The translations under genes were made by a program, and so were the position numbers. A stretch of DNA of 64,000 nt from Volvox africanus (lineage: Eukaryota; Chlorophyta; Chlorophyceae; Chlamydomonadales; Volvocaceae): positions 3,349,501 to 3,413,500 of the forward strand of contig BSDZ01000080.1 of the NCBI GenBank assembly GCA_030268105.1. The letters run 5' to 3'. The notes beneath the pieces are model-generated. The model did not search any database. It was given only the letters and a program-made list of their open reading frames with translations, and had not been told where the DNA came from. Numbering within the stretch: the stretch's first letter is position 1; each line of letters begins with the position of its first letter. Below, in pieces: positions 12,823 through 25,300 of this stretch.

Positions 12823-13623
12823 GCTTTAGTACCTTGCTAGCTACTTTCTTGGTTGGTACCGTAACTTTATTTCGTAACGCGAATAAAACTGCCGTTGTGA
12901 TTGCTTGCATGCGTGTGTGACGGTACGGCGACGTGTTGCGATCCGCAGTTTGCCCATGAGCCCAGATGGCAAAAGATGGGTCAAGCCGAAAGAGCTTGCA
13001 AGCGCTTATGGAAAGCTAGTAGGAGTATTCATATCCCAAACACCTAAGTGCTTCAACCCGTGACCCATGGGTCGCCCCGCGCGCTTCGGAGCGAGCATTG
13101 CGATCCATTACATAACAGCAACACCTATACCAATGAAGGGACAAATCTTCCGAAGGGTTGTTCAGTATACGCATGTGGCGCGTGTGCAGCGGAAGGTATC
13201 TACCTAAGGCACCAGGAGTGGAGATTGTTAAAATACGCTGAAAGGAGTTGATAAGTAATCTATAACAATACCGCTATTATTTCTTCCCCTTTTAGTTGAA
13301 TTATTTACGAAAATGATATTACAATTAAAATCGCACTAGTCGAAATCCACATCAGGTGATACATCCGAAAAGCCACTGCGAAGGGCGTCCAAAATCCACA
13401 GCACCACCGTCATGCTCTCAGCGACCAGCGCTGTATGCATGAGGATACACATCCCACCAAAACCTGGGACGTCCTCTTTGCTTTTCCTCAGCCGTTCTCA
13501 GCCAGCCGTCATAAGTTTCAAGTTCATGAAGTCGGAATCAAGAAAACCAGATGCGTTGGATTTCGTAAACTGCATCGCCCATACCGCAAGTCTAGCCGTT
13601 CGTGGTCTGCTGTAAAACTCCAA
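12823..13623. other. Intergenic region with PLA gene 3' UTR
   Basis: Holds the upstream region of the ELIP-like gene (12823 onward) and the 3' UTR of the phospholipase gene. No further gene is visible. Confidence 0.45.
13319..13323 (-). terminator. TGTAA poly(A) signal of the phospholipase gene
   Basis: TTACA on the plus strand reads TGTAA on the gene strand, about 300 nt after the stop at 13624-13626, in a locally AT-rich segment. TGTAA is the standard algal polyadenylation signal. Confidence 0.5.
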
Positions 13624-16600
13624 TTAAACCCCAAACCCTGGAGCCGCCGAAATAAGGCCCCGTATCGCGGTGGTAGCTGCGCAAAATGCAAGAGTAGCTA
13701 GCCCTGGATGCCACCACCGCCTGCTCGCACCTCCACCGAAGCCCTCGTTCGCGCTTGGCTGCAGAATGGTATCCGGCCCGACTACCATGATGTACGAGTT
13801 TCGGGGTTGCCGAACACTCTCCGGTAGGCCCCCGTTCAGCTGCTCCACCTGCGCCGCTTGGGGCGCCGCGCCTGCCAGCTGCTCTTTAGGCCCCGCCTGG
13901 GCCAGCTGGACGAGCGCTGCTGCTGCCCGGGCCTCGATAAGGGTTACGGACGAGCTGTTAGCATTAGCCATCGCAGCAACCGCATCCCCCATCGTCCCAA
14001 GCTTGGTGCGGTTATGAGCCCTGCTGGTAGGGGTATGCGCTGTGCTGTTGGTTTTGCTGACGCCACGAAAGCCAGTGCCGGCGGCGCGCGTGGCGGTACG
14101 ATTGCCTCCGGCAGAGGCGGCTATGGTGGCGTTGTAGTTGTAGTTGTACGCAGTATTGGATATGTTTCCGGCAGTGTTGTTTTTTGGGACAGGGGTAGGC
14201 AGCGACACCCCCGCCATTTCAAGCAGTTCAAGCAGCTCGGGAGCCGCTTGCAAAACGGTCCAAGTCGCCTGCTGGCTGAGTAGGGTGACCAGCTGGGGCG
14301 AGTAGTTGGTGGTGAAGGTGGAGATGTGCGGGTAATGGTGCAGGTCGCTGCGTCCGTAAGTAAGGGCACGCCGGCATGCACAAAGGGAAGGCGAAGGGGC
14401 AGAGCTAGGAGTAATAATCGGATAATGGTTCCGCTGTGCGAGACCAATGGAAGGGGAGGCATTTAAGAGGATACATCCGCGCAATCTTGCAGACCAAGCA
14501 GGGTAGCTTTTTAAAGGCCGAGGGTGCGCTATGGCAGTACAGATGGGTTTAGGAGGTGGGGAGGTGGGGAGGTGGGGAGGTGGGGAGGTGCCGCATCACG
14601 CCATATGAAGAGATGTGTTCCCGTTCATTACACGCAAGCTGCGTTTCGCTGCACATTCCGCAGCCTTCTGCAATAGGGCAAGGCGTACCTGCCGGTGTCG
14701 GCTCGACTGAGATTCAGGAACACTTGGGTGTCATTCGGCAGAAGCTCCTCCCACTGACGCGCCTGGGGATGTGCGAAGCTGAGGATATTAGCGTAATAAT
14801 GTAAGCGATATTGCATATTGTGGGTCAAGGGGGCTCTAATACATAAAGACGCTCCATCCAAGCCTTACGCGTATCCGCTTACCCACCTGCCCCATCTGTC
14901 TGCCCCACCCACCTGCATATTAACCAACCACAACACTTCCACCTGCCAGCCGCCGTTAATGGCTTGCATGGGATTAGAGAGCACCGAGTACGACGCACGG
15001 TGAATGGCGGGCTGGCCGTGTATCATCCCCCCGCGCAGCGAGTCATACAGTTCATCGTAGCCCTCTCGCGGGAACACCTGAGGACGCATTGCGAGGCAGA
15101 CCGGTGTGTGCCGGGACCGGAGACAACATAAAAGCCCTGATTTGGGGCCACCATGCGAGTATTGTGGGTTAACACATGAATGCTTGCGTTATCCCTCACT
15201 TTGCCCCCCTTACCACATTACCCCTACCCTGGGGTATGAGATACTGATCCCCCCTTTGTACGGAGGGTTCAGTAACCGCTACCCCCTCCCCTACCCCCCT
15301 GTTTTACTGTTACGGAGGGGTTACCCCCTTTCTGGTGCCTTAGGAGTACCAAGAGCTCGTTGATGTGTAAATACCGCACGGCTGGAGGAGACAGCCGCAT
15401 CTCACCTGGTGGGCCTTATTGTAGACACTGGGCTTGACACCGTTAATGCCGTGCTTCAGGTCCTCGTAGCGGGTTGCGTTCGCCGGAACTGCTCCGAAGA
15501 GACCTGCTACATCATATTGTGCTGCGATGCGCCCGCACACGAGTCACGGGCCGAGGGCGGTTCACACGGGTCCTAAACAACCCTCGCTTCACATGGAAGA
15601 TAACCGGCAAGCGCAGATGTGGAACTGGGACAAATCAACGTGTGTCAACCATGCCGGTCGGTCAATCGACTGGCAGAAGAGGGATACCACGCATTTGTAA
15701 TAGAAGACCGGTTTATAGTGCAGGTCTCCCATCATGTTTGGGGACCTCGGACACACGCCAGTTAAGTGCGCCAGTCCTTAGCTCCTCATGACGGTACGGC
15801 AGCAGGACGGATCAGGGATGACACACAGGAGCAATAAATGGGGGCTACCCGCCGTAACACCCATTCCCGTCCGCCCTGTTCCCATGGCTTGTGTTAGCCA
15901 GGCGACCAGATCACTTGGTTCTCGAGCTGCGATGTCTGCATCTGCAGTACCTGGACCATCTTGCCTAAAACTATACTCCCATCTATTCCAATATGTAACA
16001 GATGAACATGAGATTTGTTCAGCTCTGCCGTCTAGATTCTTAGGGATAGATTATCAGCTTGCTAACTTGCTTGCTTGTGTTGTCTTTCACTTCAAACGTT
16101 ACCCCCGTACCTACGGCCCAATCGGCGGGATTGCGGTCAGCGGGGTGGAGGGCGGCAACACAGGCCACGATGTGCTGTACACGGCGGCGGAGCAGCGGAG
16201 TGATGGCCAGGTTGTCTGCCCCCGCTCCGTCAGCAAATGACATCGTGTCGCCCCTGTAGGGCAGGGCAGGGCTCCTGGACGGGCAGAGGGGGCCGATCAA
16301 GGCAGCCAGTATGGGACAGTGGACAGTGAGCAGTCCCCTGCGGCACAAAATCAAACCTTCTAACACAAGGGAATTGTGAAACTGGGTGGTACAGTATCCC
16401 AACGGGGTGGTGCATGCAGCAAGCAAGTGGGTGCCGGCAAGCAACTAGGTAAGCGGATTCCGAGGAAGTGCAAGTGCACACGCTTACAGGCAGAACGGCA
16501 AGCGAGGTGAGGTGAGGTGAGGTGAGGTCCACTTGCCTATACGCCAGCCACGTCGAGGAGAAGCGTAGCAGGGGCCAGTGTGCACGTTGCTAGAGAGCGA

Positions 16601-19600
16601 TTTGCCAATGCACCACGATGCACCACGGTTTAGAGGACAGTCGGGGTACCCGAGCGCGAGCGAACCTGACGCAGAGGCACCTGGCACAAAGTAGTTCCTT
16701 TTTCCTGTCCCTCATCCCCGGTGCACGAATGGAACCCATCCGTCCCACGCACCAGTACTTTAGCCGCTCGGTACCGGTTAGCGCGTAGCCCGCGCTGCTC
16801 GAGGGGCGCACTCCCTGGGACACGAAACTGGACGAGATGCCTAGATAGGTGGCCAGGGGTACCAGCTTGACGGGGGTCACGTTGACGGGGCCCTGGCAAA
16901 GATGTGGCGGAGCAGGTACAGGGTTTGGCTACAGCGGCATGCGCCGGACTACTGGGGATGCATGCGAAGCTTTCATGTCACAGCTGACAGTTCAAGGGAC
17001 GCTCTCCTTTCACGGTCCCTACTACCTGAGTCCGATCCTACCAGGTGAGCGACACCCGTTGAAATTGCCACAACCTGATCTATCTCCAGCAGCTGTTCAC
17101 TGCCCACGGGCACTTCAGGGCGTCGATAGATCCCGCTAGTTATCACCCAGATCGTGTGAAGTGTGTGGGGCCCAATTTCAGCGGCCTGCCTTGGGTAACG
17201 CTGCTCCAGCGACAGTGACAGCGGCTGCACTATATAACGTCATCAGCTTTGTCAAACGATATCCGACCTGCAGCCCCACAACTGACGCAGATGGCAGCGG
17301 ACCGTTGTCGGGCGCCGGGCTGTTGAAGCCCAGGGGCTCAATGAAGCCAGGGCCCAACGGCGGGGAGACGTTGAAGTTTCGTGCCGGCGCGCCCACATAT
17401 AAGGGTGTGGCCTGCAGTCGATGGGATAGCAGAGGCAGCGGCAGCCACGGGTGGTGAGGAAAATGTTTGTTAACACTCCATTCCGGCTTTGTGATGCCGG
17501 CGTGGATTGCGGAAGGCGCAGAGCAAGGTTCAGCCGCCGCCGATTCCATGATCCTCAAGATACGTACGGCTGCATAAATAAGCTGTGTTTCCAAATTGGC
17601 CCGTGGGTCGCATGTGTGGCTTGTAGCTGCCCTGCTCTGCACAGAATATCGTAGAAATGACGAGTATCTGCATCAAGCCACATTCCAGCCACTCAGTCCA
17701 GGTCTCTTCAAGATAAGACACGAGTCCGATTCCGACCAAGTAATTTTGGTTCGGCAACATTAGGGTTTCCTGTGGCAGGGGGCCGCTCTCAACTCCGCAC
17801 CTCGAAGGGGTAGAAGATCTGCGGTGTATCGATCCTCAGGATGGAACCAAGGATGATCGGCAAGGGCCTGTCGCCGCCTCCCAGCAAGAGGTTACACCAA
17901 AGCAGCGGTAGCGATAGCGGAGACAGCAAGCCGGAGACAGGACGCCAGCAGCGGCAACATGGGGTTGAGAACTTTGGTGGTGGCATCACCTCCGACCAGG
18001 ACTTTGCCGCGTGTACAATTTGGCATATGGATCCCGGGACATGGCGTGTTGCCACATTGTTGATTCCCAGTCCAGGCATTTCGCGGATGTAGCCGCTAAC
18101 TAAGGCCTGGTGTGCGCCAGGAGTGAACACTCAGCCGAAATCAAACTCGCTCGAATCAAGATTGTCCCTCCTCTCCTCATTTGGTCATCCACGCATCCAT
18201 GCATGCACCGCCAGCGCATTGACGATGCGCCACCCAACACCCAACACCCAATACCCAGCACCCAACACCCAACACCCAACACCCAACACCCAGCACCCAG
18301 CACCCAGCACCCAACACCCAACACCCAACACCCAGCACCCAGCACCTAGCACCCAACACCCAACACCCAACACCCAGCACCCAGCACCCAACACCCAACA
18401 CCCAACACCCAACACCCAATACCCAATACCCACCGGTCAGGGGTGGTCATGGCTGTGTACAGGGGCACTCCTGGGTAGGCTTCCGCCAGACGGGTGCTGA
18501 CCTGTCCGCGAGTCCCGTCAGCCGTGATGCTACTGTTCTGTGTGTTGGGTTGGGTCGATTTGGTTTGTAGAGGGAAGCAGGATGGGAGCTAGAGATACCT
18601 GGGTGCATACATGAAGGCCCAGCCTTAGGCAAGGTTGGCTTCATTATCTTGCCGCGGCATTTCAAGATGCCACTGAAGAACTGCGGTGTACGGCACGTGA
18701 CCTGGATCTTACCTGCAGATCCAAGCCGTACGGTTCCAGGAAGGCCCTTGCAATCGCCTCCGTCCATCCGCTAAAACTCTCCCGCCCGGGTACAACTACA
18801 TTCACGGAACAAGGTGGTGGTTTCGGAGCTGCAGCGTATGACACATGAGAGATAAGGTATTGTTCAGGATTCTTTGTTGAGAAACAATCTCATGTCGTTT
18901 CATTTTGGCTCGGGATCGTCGTTAAGCCACTGCCATTGCTTTTACCCTTTTTTGCCGCCATTCACAGTAGCCCATCATGCTGCCGGGTCCTTCACCACCA
19001 CATCCTCCTCGCCTCACCCAAATCCGTGAGAACCCCCTTGATGGCATCAGAGATGATGGACTTGGACGCCAGGGTATCTCCGAAGCAGCCCGAGGGCAGC
19101 AGCGTGGAGGAGCCCAGCAAGCCAAGGCCCAGGTTTCCAGGCGACGCATACGGACCCAGGAAAGGGCCTACCGGAAACTGCAACACAGACGGAACCGCAA
19201 TCATATGTGGGAGTAATGGTAGTCCGTGCTCAAAGAGTTGAGTTTACACGACTACGATCACGAGGAGGGAGGCAAATCCATAGTACACGCATAAACACCG
19301 TAACAAGCTGTGTACTCACCCCCCCATAAGACATGGCTCCATTAAACCAGCTGCCACCGGAATTGGAGCTGACATAGCGCGTCAGTGGTAACACGCTCAA
19401 CTGAGACCGCAGAGGAAGCAAATGGGCAGGGAGTGGAAATAGGGCAGGAGGTATGGCCGTTGCGAAGACAAATCAGATCCAGTTCGCAATTCGCAGTTAA
19501 TTGGCAAATTTCGGCAAAGCGAGAGCCAAAACCTATTTCCATATTTGGACGGACTGTATATGTTATTATGAACTTAAGATCAACAGTGCAAGAAGTGTGG

Positions 19601-20418
19601 TGCTGCGTCGAGGCTGGCCACCCAAAACGCGATTATGAGGGAGTATCAGCACTCTTGCCGATCGATATGTGCACAACATGTCCGAATCCTCCCGAGACCA
19701 AGTAGCACACACTGACACCTTACAGCCGCGCTGCTAATGCACTCGGAGCGACAGAACCTCACAGCAAAGCTGACCCGTGCTCCGCCCCACCAAGCGCACC
19801 AGGTAGAGGCCCCGGATCCATCCCAATGACAGTGTCGCAGCCCGGTAGCCGCCACCGCTGAGTGCGATACCCAGGTTGGGTTTGGCTTGCAGTGCGGGGA
19901 TACCCCAGCCACCTCGGGTGCTGAGCTCCGGGTACTCGAAGCCGGCGTTGTCGGAGCCAGTCCACACGAAGACGGGTGCGGGGATGCGGGGCCGATACAC
20001 CTGTCGGGCGGCGCCATCATCACTATTGCTCAAGGTGCACAACGGAGATGAGAGTTGGGATGAGGGGTGGGATGATGCTGTCGTCAAGCGAGCGCAGGGA
20101 ATGAGCGCGGTCGGTCGATTGGGAGCGTATGCGAGCAATACAGAGTAAGAGAGACATCTGCTAACGATGGGAAGCTGGAGGGCCGAGTCAGAAAAAGACT
20201 GGTGAAAAGGAGCACTGGCGTGTCACTGCCACCAATTATTTGGGCTTGGGTTTGCAGCGCTGCAGGGAACAGGCAAGCTGACGGCAGCTGGCTACTTCGC
20301 CAGCCGCCCCACACCTCTGGCTCACCTGTTGGGCATTGATGGATGCTAGGAATATCATCAGGGAGGTAATAGCGACAGCGGCCCTCGTCTGGAACCGCGA
20401 TGGGTCAGAGCGACCCAT
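13624..20418 (-). CDS. Secreted cPLA2-type phospholipase/lysophospholipase, multi-exon
   Basis: Hydrolyses acyl esters of phospholipids, by family. Exon 1 (20418-20326) encodes a signal peptide (AAVAITSLMIFLASINAQQ) and ends at CAG|GTGAG. Exon 2 (ending 19800) has LGIALSGGGYRAATLSLGW, the SGGG[YF]RA oxyanion loop of PLAc enzymes. Exon 3 (19400-19320) has RYVSSNSGGSWFNGAMSY with the nucleophile serine in SGGS. Exons 4 (19177-19018) and 5 (18828-18713) follow in phase. Later segments at ~17.84 kb (PLPIILGSILRIDTPQIF), ~17.41-17.27 kb (TPLYVGAPARNFNVSPPLG), ~16.90-16.76 kb (PVKLVPLATYLGISSSFV), ~16.25-16.07 kb (SFADGAGADNLAITPLL, carrying the catalytic Asp in DGAGADN), ~15.51-15.41, ~15.07-14.94, ~14.76-14.69 and ~14.33-13.62 kb complete it. 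The last exon is Asn/Ala-rich and ends in a hydrophobic segment, so a membrane or GPI anchor is possible. Some middle exon borders are not resolved. Confidence 0.7.
14551..14589. repeat. GGTGGGGA tandem repeat
   Basis: Five consecutive copies of an AGGTGGGG unit within an intron of the phospholipase gene. The G runs on the plus strand could form a quadruplex. Confidence 0.8.
18232..18431. repeat. Heptamer minisatellite CACCCAA/CACCCAG
   Basis: About 28 tandem copies of a 7-bp unit, alternating between ACCCAAC and ACCCAGC variants with occasional ACCCAAT and ACCTAGC. It lies in the intron between phospholipase exons at 18.8 and 17.8 kb. On the transcribed strand it reads TGGGTGT repeats, which are G-rich. 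It is open in several frames on both strands, which explains the spurious repetitive frames there. Confidence 0.9.
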
Positions 20419-22307
20419 GGTTCTCAACCGCGGCAACCCAGGAACTGTGCGGGCCACTGGGCTCATTCGTTTTATTGTAAGCATTATTCTGGTGGTATTT
20501 GAGTTTAATCACATAGCGATATCGTTTACAAATGGCCTTCGTGAGGTCAATGCACGGGGCAGATCCGTGAGGTATTCGTTTCGACGCCCGGGGACGGTAG
20601 AAGACTTCTACGCTTTCTCACATATTCCGAATTTCCAATTCAGGTTTCAGGTGGTTCGCAGCTATAACTTCCATAAAGTCGCGTGATGTGGACATCTCAT
20701 CTGCTTTGCTTGCCATTAGTCGGCAGCTTCCCAGCCTTGCATGGTTCGTACATGTTAAGGGATACCATGGACTTGGGGCACTCAACATACTGTAGAGGCT
20801 ACTTGTGTCGGACTGAGGGTATCCTAAACGTCAGTGAACCTCCGAGTTGCACTACGCACACGCCACCACTTGCCGGACTCCATTGAGGCTCTCACCGTAC
20901 CCTTTCCGGTCAACCTGCAGACCGTGGTCATCAATGGCGTGACTTGCTGTCAGCGCGACCAAAGCGCGACTCGGGACTGCCTTAGTGCCGAAGATATCAT
21001 ATTAAAGCCACGCACCTCCACACACACACACACACAATATTAGTTTTTTAATAACTTCATTTGCTGGCTGTGGCTCAGTTTTGGCACAAGTCTTTCGGGA
21101 CGTTTATTCCACGCACCTCGGATTTTTCGTATACGATGGAGCGCGGGCCCACGTTTGCAGTCCCTCAAAGCTTCACTCAGTCCCAACGCACGACAGGCGT
21201 GACAGACAAGCGCACCACGGACGGCGCAAGGCACACAATGTGCAGTACAGAATTCCTTCAGCATGTCATAACAATGTACGGAGTCGGGGCGCAGGGAATT
21301 CTACGCGCGGGCAGCTACTGCGTACGGCGGGCAGGGGTGGGCCCGCTCGTGTTCGTGGTGCTTGTCGATCAGATCAGCAGCCGCTGCTTGAGTTGCATTT
21401 GACAAACTATTAGGAAAAGTGGTACGAAAAAGAAGATGGATCATGGAACCCATGTCAAAGTACGGAGAAAGTTCAAGGGCCCGCACACAGACATACAGGA
21501 CAGAAGGACTGATCGAAGCTGTTCGGGAACCAGGTCACGGGCCCAGGTCCAGTTTCAGGATCACGGTGGATGCAGACCATCTTTCCATAGAACCGCTTCT
21601 CCCATTCCGCTTTATGTGTGGGGTATAAACCGAAAATTTGGGAGCTCGATGTACGGAAGTCACCTGAGTAGCTCAATTGCCACCACCGTGCTGGATGAAT
21701 TTCCACATCTGGTCGGATGCGTCTGTGTGTGTCTCTCTCATCCAGCCGGCCTCCATGACCGCACACGGACAGAAAAGTAAACAAAGATGGCATGTAGATG
21801 CTTTCATGCTGAGGAAGCGAACAGTACGAACCACCAGTGCGCCTGCCAACTAGCTGGTTGACTTCCCCAGGTACCCTCCACGGGTTACCAACAGCTGCAT
21901 AGCGTCCGGTGAGCCCTCCACCAAGCGATTGACCGCCGATCATCCCTCCCCACGCGGCGTCATATGAAATTGTTACTGCACCGGTTGATTTCGCGGCCAG
22001 TAATTATCCCCGGAAATCCAGCCCTCAAAAGGAACGAACACATCGAGGTCACTCACGTCAGTGCAAGCGACATTTATGAGGCCACCTTCCTGGTTTCGTG
22101 AAAGGAATGGAGAGAAAGGAATGAAGGCTGCTGTCCCTCAGGCTGCTGCATCGGCCGTCCACGCAAAAACATGACTTAGCTTCGTTACGCTCGACCCTGT
22201 TACGCTCGCCACTAAATCCTTTCACTTCCAGCGTTTCCCTTACTGCGACGGCATTCCGGCCGCGTTGCACGGGGCTCCTTCCAAAAAATGACCCTCTCCG
22301 TGACCCA
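20419..22307. other. Intergenic: phospholipase promoter side and SFI1-like 3' flank
   Basis: No gene supported on either strand. A (CA)8-type run lies at about 21026. The left end is upstream of the phospholipase start; the right end should contain the 3' UTR of the SFI1-like gene, although I saw no clear TGTAA there. Confidence 0.4.
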
Positions 22308-25300
22308 TCACCGGTACGATGATGACGCCACGCCAGGTGGCCTCCCCGGGTCGTTACCCCGGGCCCCTGCCGCAGCTTTCTGTGCGCGCAGCGCTGCCTC
22401 AAAGCTGTCCAGCTCCTCTTTGGATAGGTTCTGTAGCCGGGCCACAACCTCCTCACGACTGACGGGTCGACCGCTGCCGGGACCCGTGGCGCCTACGGCC
22501 AGTGGCACGCCTGCACTGACACGGCCGTGTGGGGCCGAGGATGGGCCCGCACCCCCGGCCATGCCACCGAAGCCCTGCGGCACGCGCATGGGCTGCACGG
22601 GGCCGGGGCTGACCGGTGGATGGCGCAAGCCGCGGCCTGCGGTGCGCAAATAAAGAACAAGGCAAGGAAGCATTGCCGTCAAGCAAGGATGCGTGGACGG
22701 CTCATGTCCGCAATGCCCAGTCAAGGGCATACGGAGGCTAACAGCTCCTACCGCTTGTCGGGCTGCTGCGCCACTGTGAAAGCGATACAGCAGGTGGTCG
22801 ACCGTATATTGGAACTTGTGCAGGTATGGGGTTGTGTAACTATTCCCCCTGACACACACATGGCGCATGGAAACCCCTTGGTGCATCCCTTGTGGACATG
22901 GCATGGACTCCGTACATCACCGTACCGACTCCGTACAACAGCATAGCGAACCACAGACAGCAACTGGTGAGGAGAAGAGGTTGCAAACCAAGGCAAGTCC
23001 TCGGCCTAAACTTCATCCGCAGCCTTGCTTCCCTGCTCCATAGACCCGGTCCCCACCTGCGCTGATGGGCCGTGCAAAGGCTGCAGCTCCGGGCGCCGAC
23101 GCCACTGCCTGCACATTTAGCTCCCCGTCTGGGAACACCGTGACCTGGTCCAGCGACAGTTTGTCCACCTGGACCGGAGGGCCGCAACGACAGCGTGTAA
23201 AAAATACCGCAAATATTTGGCAGGAAGTGGAGAAAAGATAAACAGGTGAATAATGTTGGGAAGTGCAAGATAGCATCAATAGACTTCATCTCTCAGTATT
23301 CCAACCGAGCTCCCCACCACCGTGCCAGCAAGAGGCTCGAGCTGCTCCAATCCTAAAGATCAGCTGTGACGGCTGTGAGACAGGAAGTGTGATGGGCCCC
23401 ATTGGGAAACGGCGCACGCTGGCGATTACCCAGGTAAGGTTACACGCGATAAGCTTCGATGGGTGCCCGGCATTTTGCAACCAGCATTTCCTGTTACATC
23501 TGCTGCTTGCATACGGAGGGTATATGGAGCTGGCAGACGGGCTTGCTGGATTCCCTCACTAAGCGGCGCCCCACTCCACTTTCCTAATTGCGAATTGTAT
23601 TGTACTGTTGCTCCTGCCGATGCACATAGCTGCACTGCTCACAGTGTTAATGTCTTTATGCCCATCCCGCTCACCTGGTAGATCAGGTTGGGGTCCCTCA
23701 CCGCTGCCTGTCCGCCCGGGCCCCCTTCCACCAGGTCCTGTTTCATGGCTCGGACCAGCGCGTTGAAGCTGCTGCCACCTTTGACCAACATCCGGTTGCG
23801 TGCGGCACCCTGCGCCATCCGTCAGTAGAACACAAGAACAACAAGCAGCAATCTGGACAGGTTCGGCAGCGGGGACTAATCGGCAAAGTTATAGGTGAAT
23901 GGCGGGAAAAGACAGCTGCCGTTTATCAGCCGGAGCGGCCCTTGATTTTTTGATCTCAATGGTTGCCCGGGGTTGTGTGCACCGAAGAGTGGGGCACAGG
24001 AAGTGGGAAAGGACCCATTCCAAAGACCATCAGGCATGTATGTTGCCGCTGCTGAGCGCGGAACTCTCAGCGCATTGCTCCAGGGTGCCGCAATGTCGGG
24101 GCCAGTCATGCGTGGGCATCCAAACTGAAAGCTGTGTGCACATCGCAGCCAGCATATGCGGATTCACTCACCCCCAGCAGCATGCGCTCCTTGAGTGCCT
24201 GCATTTCCGCGTCCTGCGCCACCTTGGCAGCCTGCACTGCTTCGTACTCGTGACGCAGGCTCTGGATGAGCTTCAGCAGTGCGTCGCGCTCGCCCTTGAG
24301 AATTTCCCCTACGAGGAGAAAACATGAAACGCAGAGAAAGAAGGGGCTGTGTAGAAGAAAAAAATATGCCGAGGATGTATGAAACCAGAGGCAGTCAGGT
24401 TGGAAAGGGCGGGCCGCTGATGATTACGACGCTGTAAAATGCAGTGACACCAGAGCGCCAAGCTGCTCGAACGGAAGGGGCGCTCAGGTCGGCTTCGCCA
24501 TTCTGGAAACTTAGTACTTAGTACACGTAGGCTTTGGCAAACGCATAGACTGAAGCTGAGGTAAATAAGGGGCGCACCTGCCGATACCAGCTCCGCCACG
24601 CGACCACGGCCCCACTCGCCGCTGTCAATGAGCCGCACGAATCGTTCATTATCACGGCGAAGGCGCTCATTCTCCTCGCGAAGCTCCCTGACCGTCACCT
24701 GGGGCGCAGGAGAAAGGCAGATAACAGATGTGACAGGGGATGGGATAACAGATAGTGGCAAGAGGTCTCCGGCGTGACGTCTTGGAGCGTGTTTGCGGGA
24801 CACCTGCAGCACCGCACGGCACAACGGGACTACACAGCGGAAAATCTATTCCTAAAATCCATTCCCAACAACCGAGATTTTTGCCAAATAGAAAGGTCTT
24901 GCTCGGTGGAACGAATGTCTTTTGTAAAATCCATGCCGTGCGTTTACGATTCAATAATAACGGCAGAAGCCGATATAAATGCAGATGCGACCTGCTACGT
25001 TACCGATACCGCACCAAGGACGAGACCCGGCCGAAGGGAGCGACGAACCCAAGTGCTACTCATGTTTCACAGCTGCACTTTACCACGAGCTGCTCCTTAG
25101 TGGTAAGCTGCTCCTCCAACTTGCGGTCCTCGATTGCCTGACACCACGCCTCCCACGCCAGGAATAGGTGCTTCTTGGCGAGCCGTAAAGCGGCACTTCG
25201 GAGGATGACTCGCATGCGCTTGCGCCAATCCACCATGGCAATCCAGCCGCGGAGCGCGCGCCCCTGTTTTAATACGGGCGCCCAGGAAATACGTGTACAG

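Noticed and set aside
18110..18500. Long repetitive open frames on both strands and a CRISPR-like look
   Set aside because: The 7-bp tandem unit has no spacers and is open in several frames because of its composition. It is a minisatellite in an intron.
21473..21943. 156-codon minus-strand frame between two genes
   Set aside because: No start context, splice partner or recognisable composition; likely chance.
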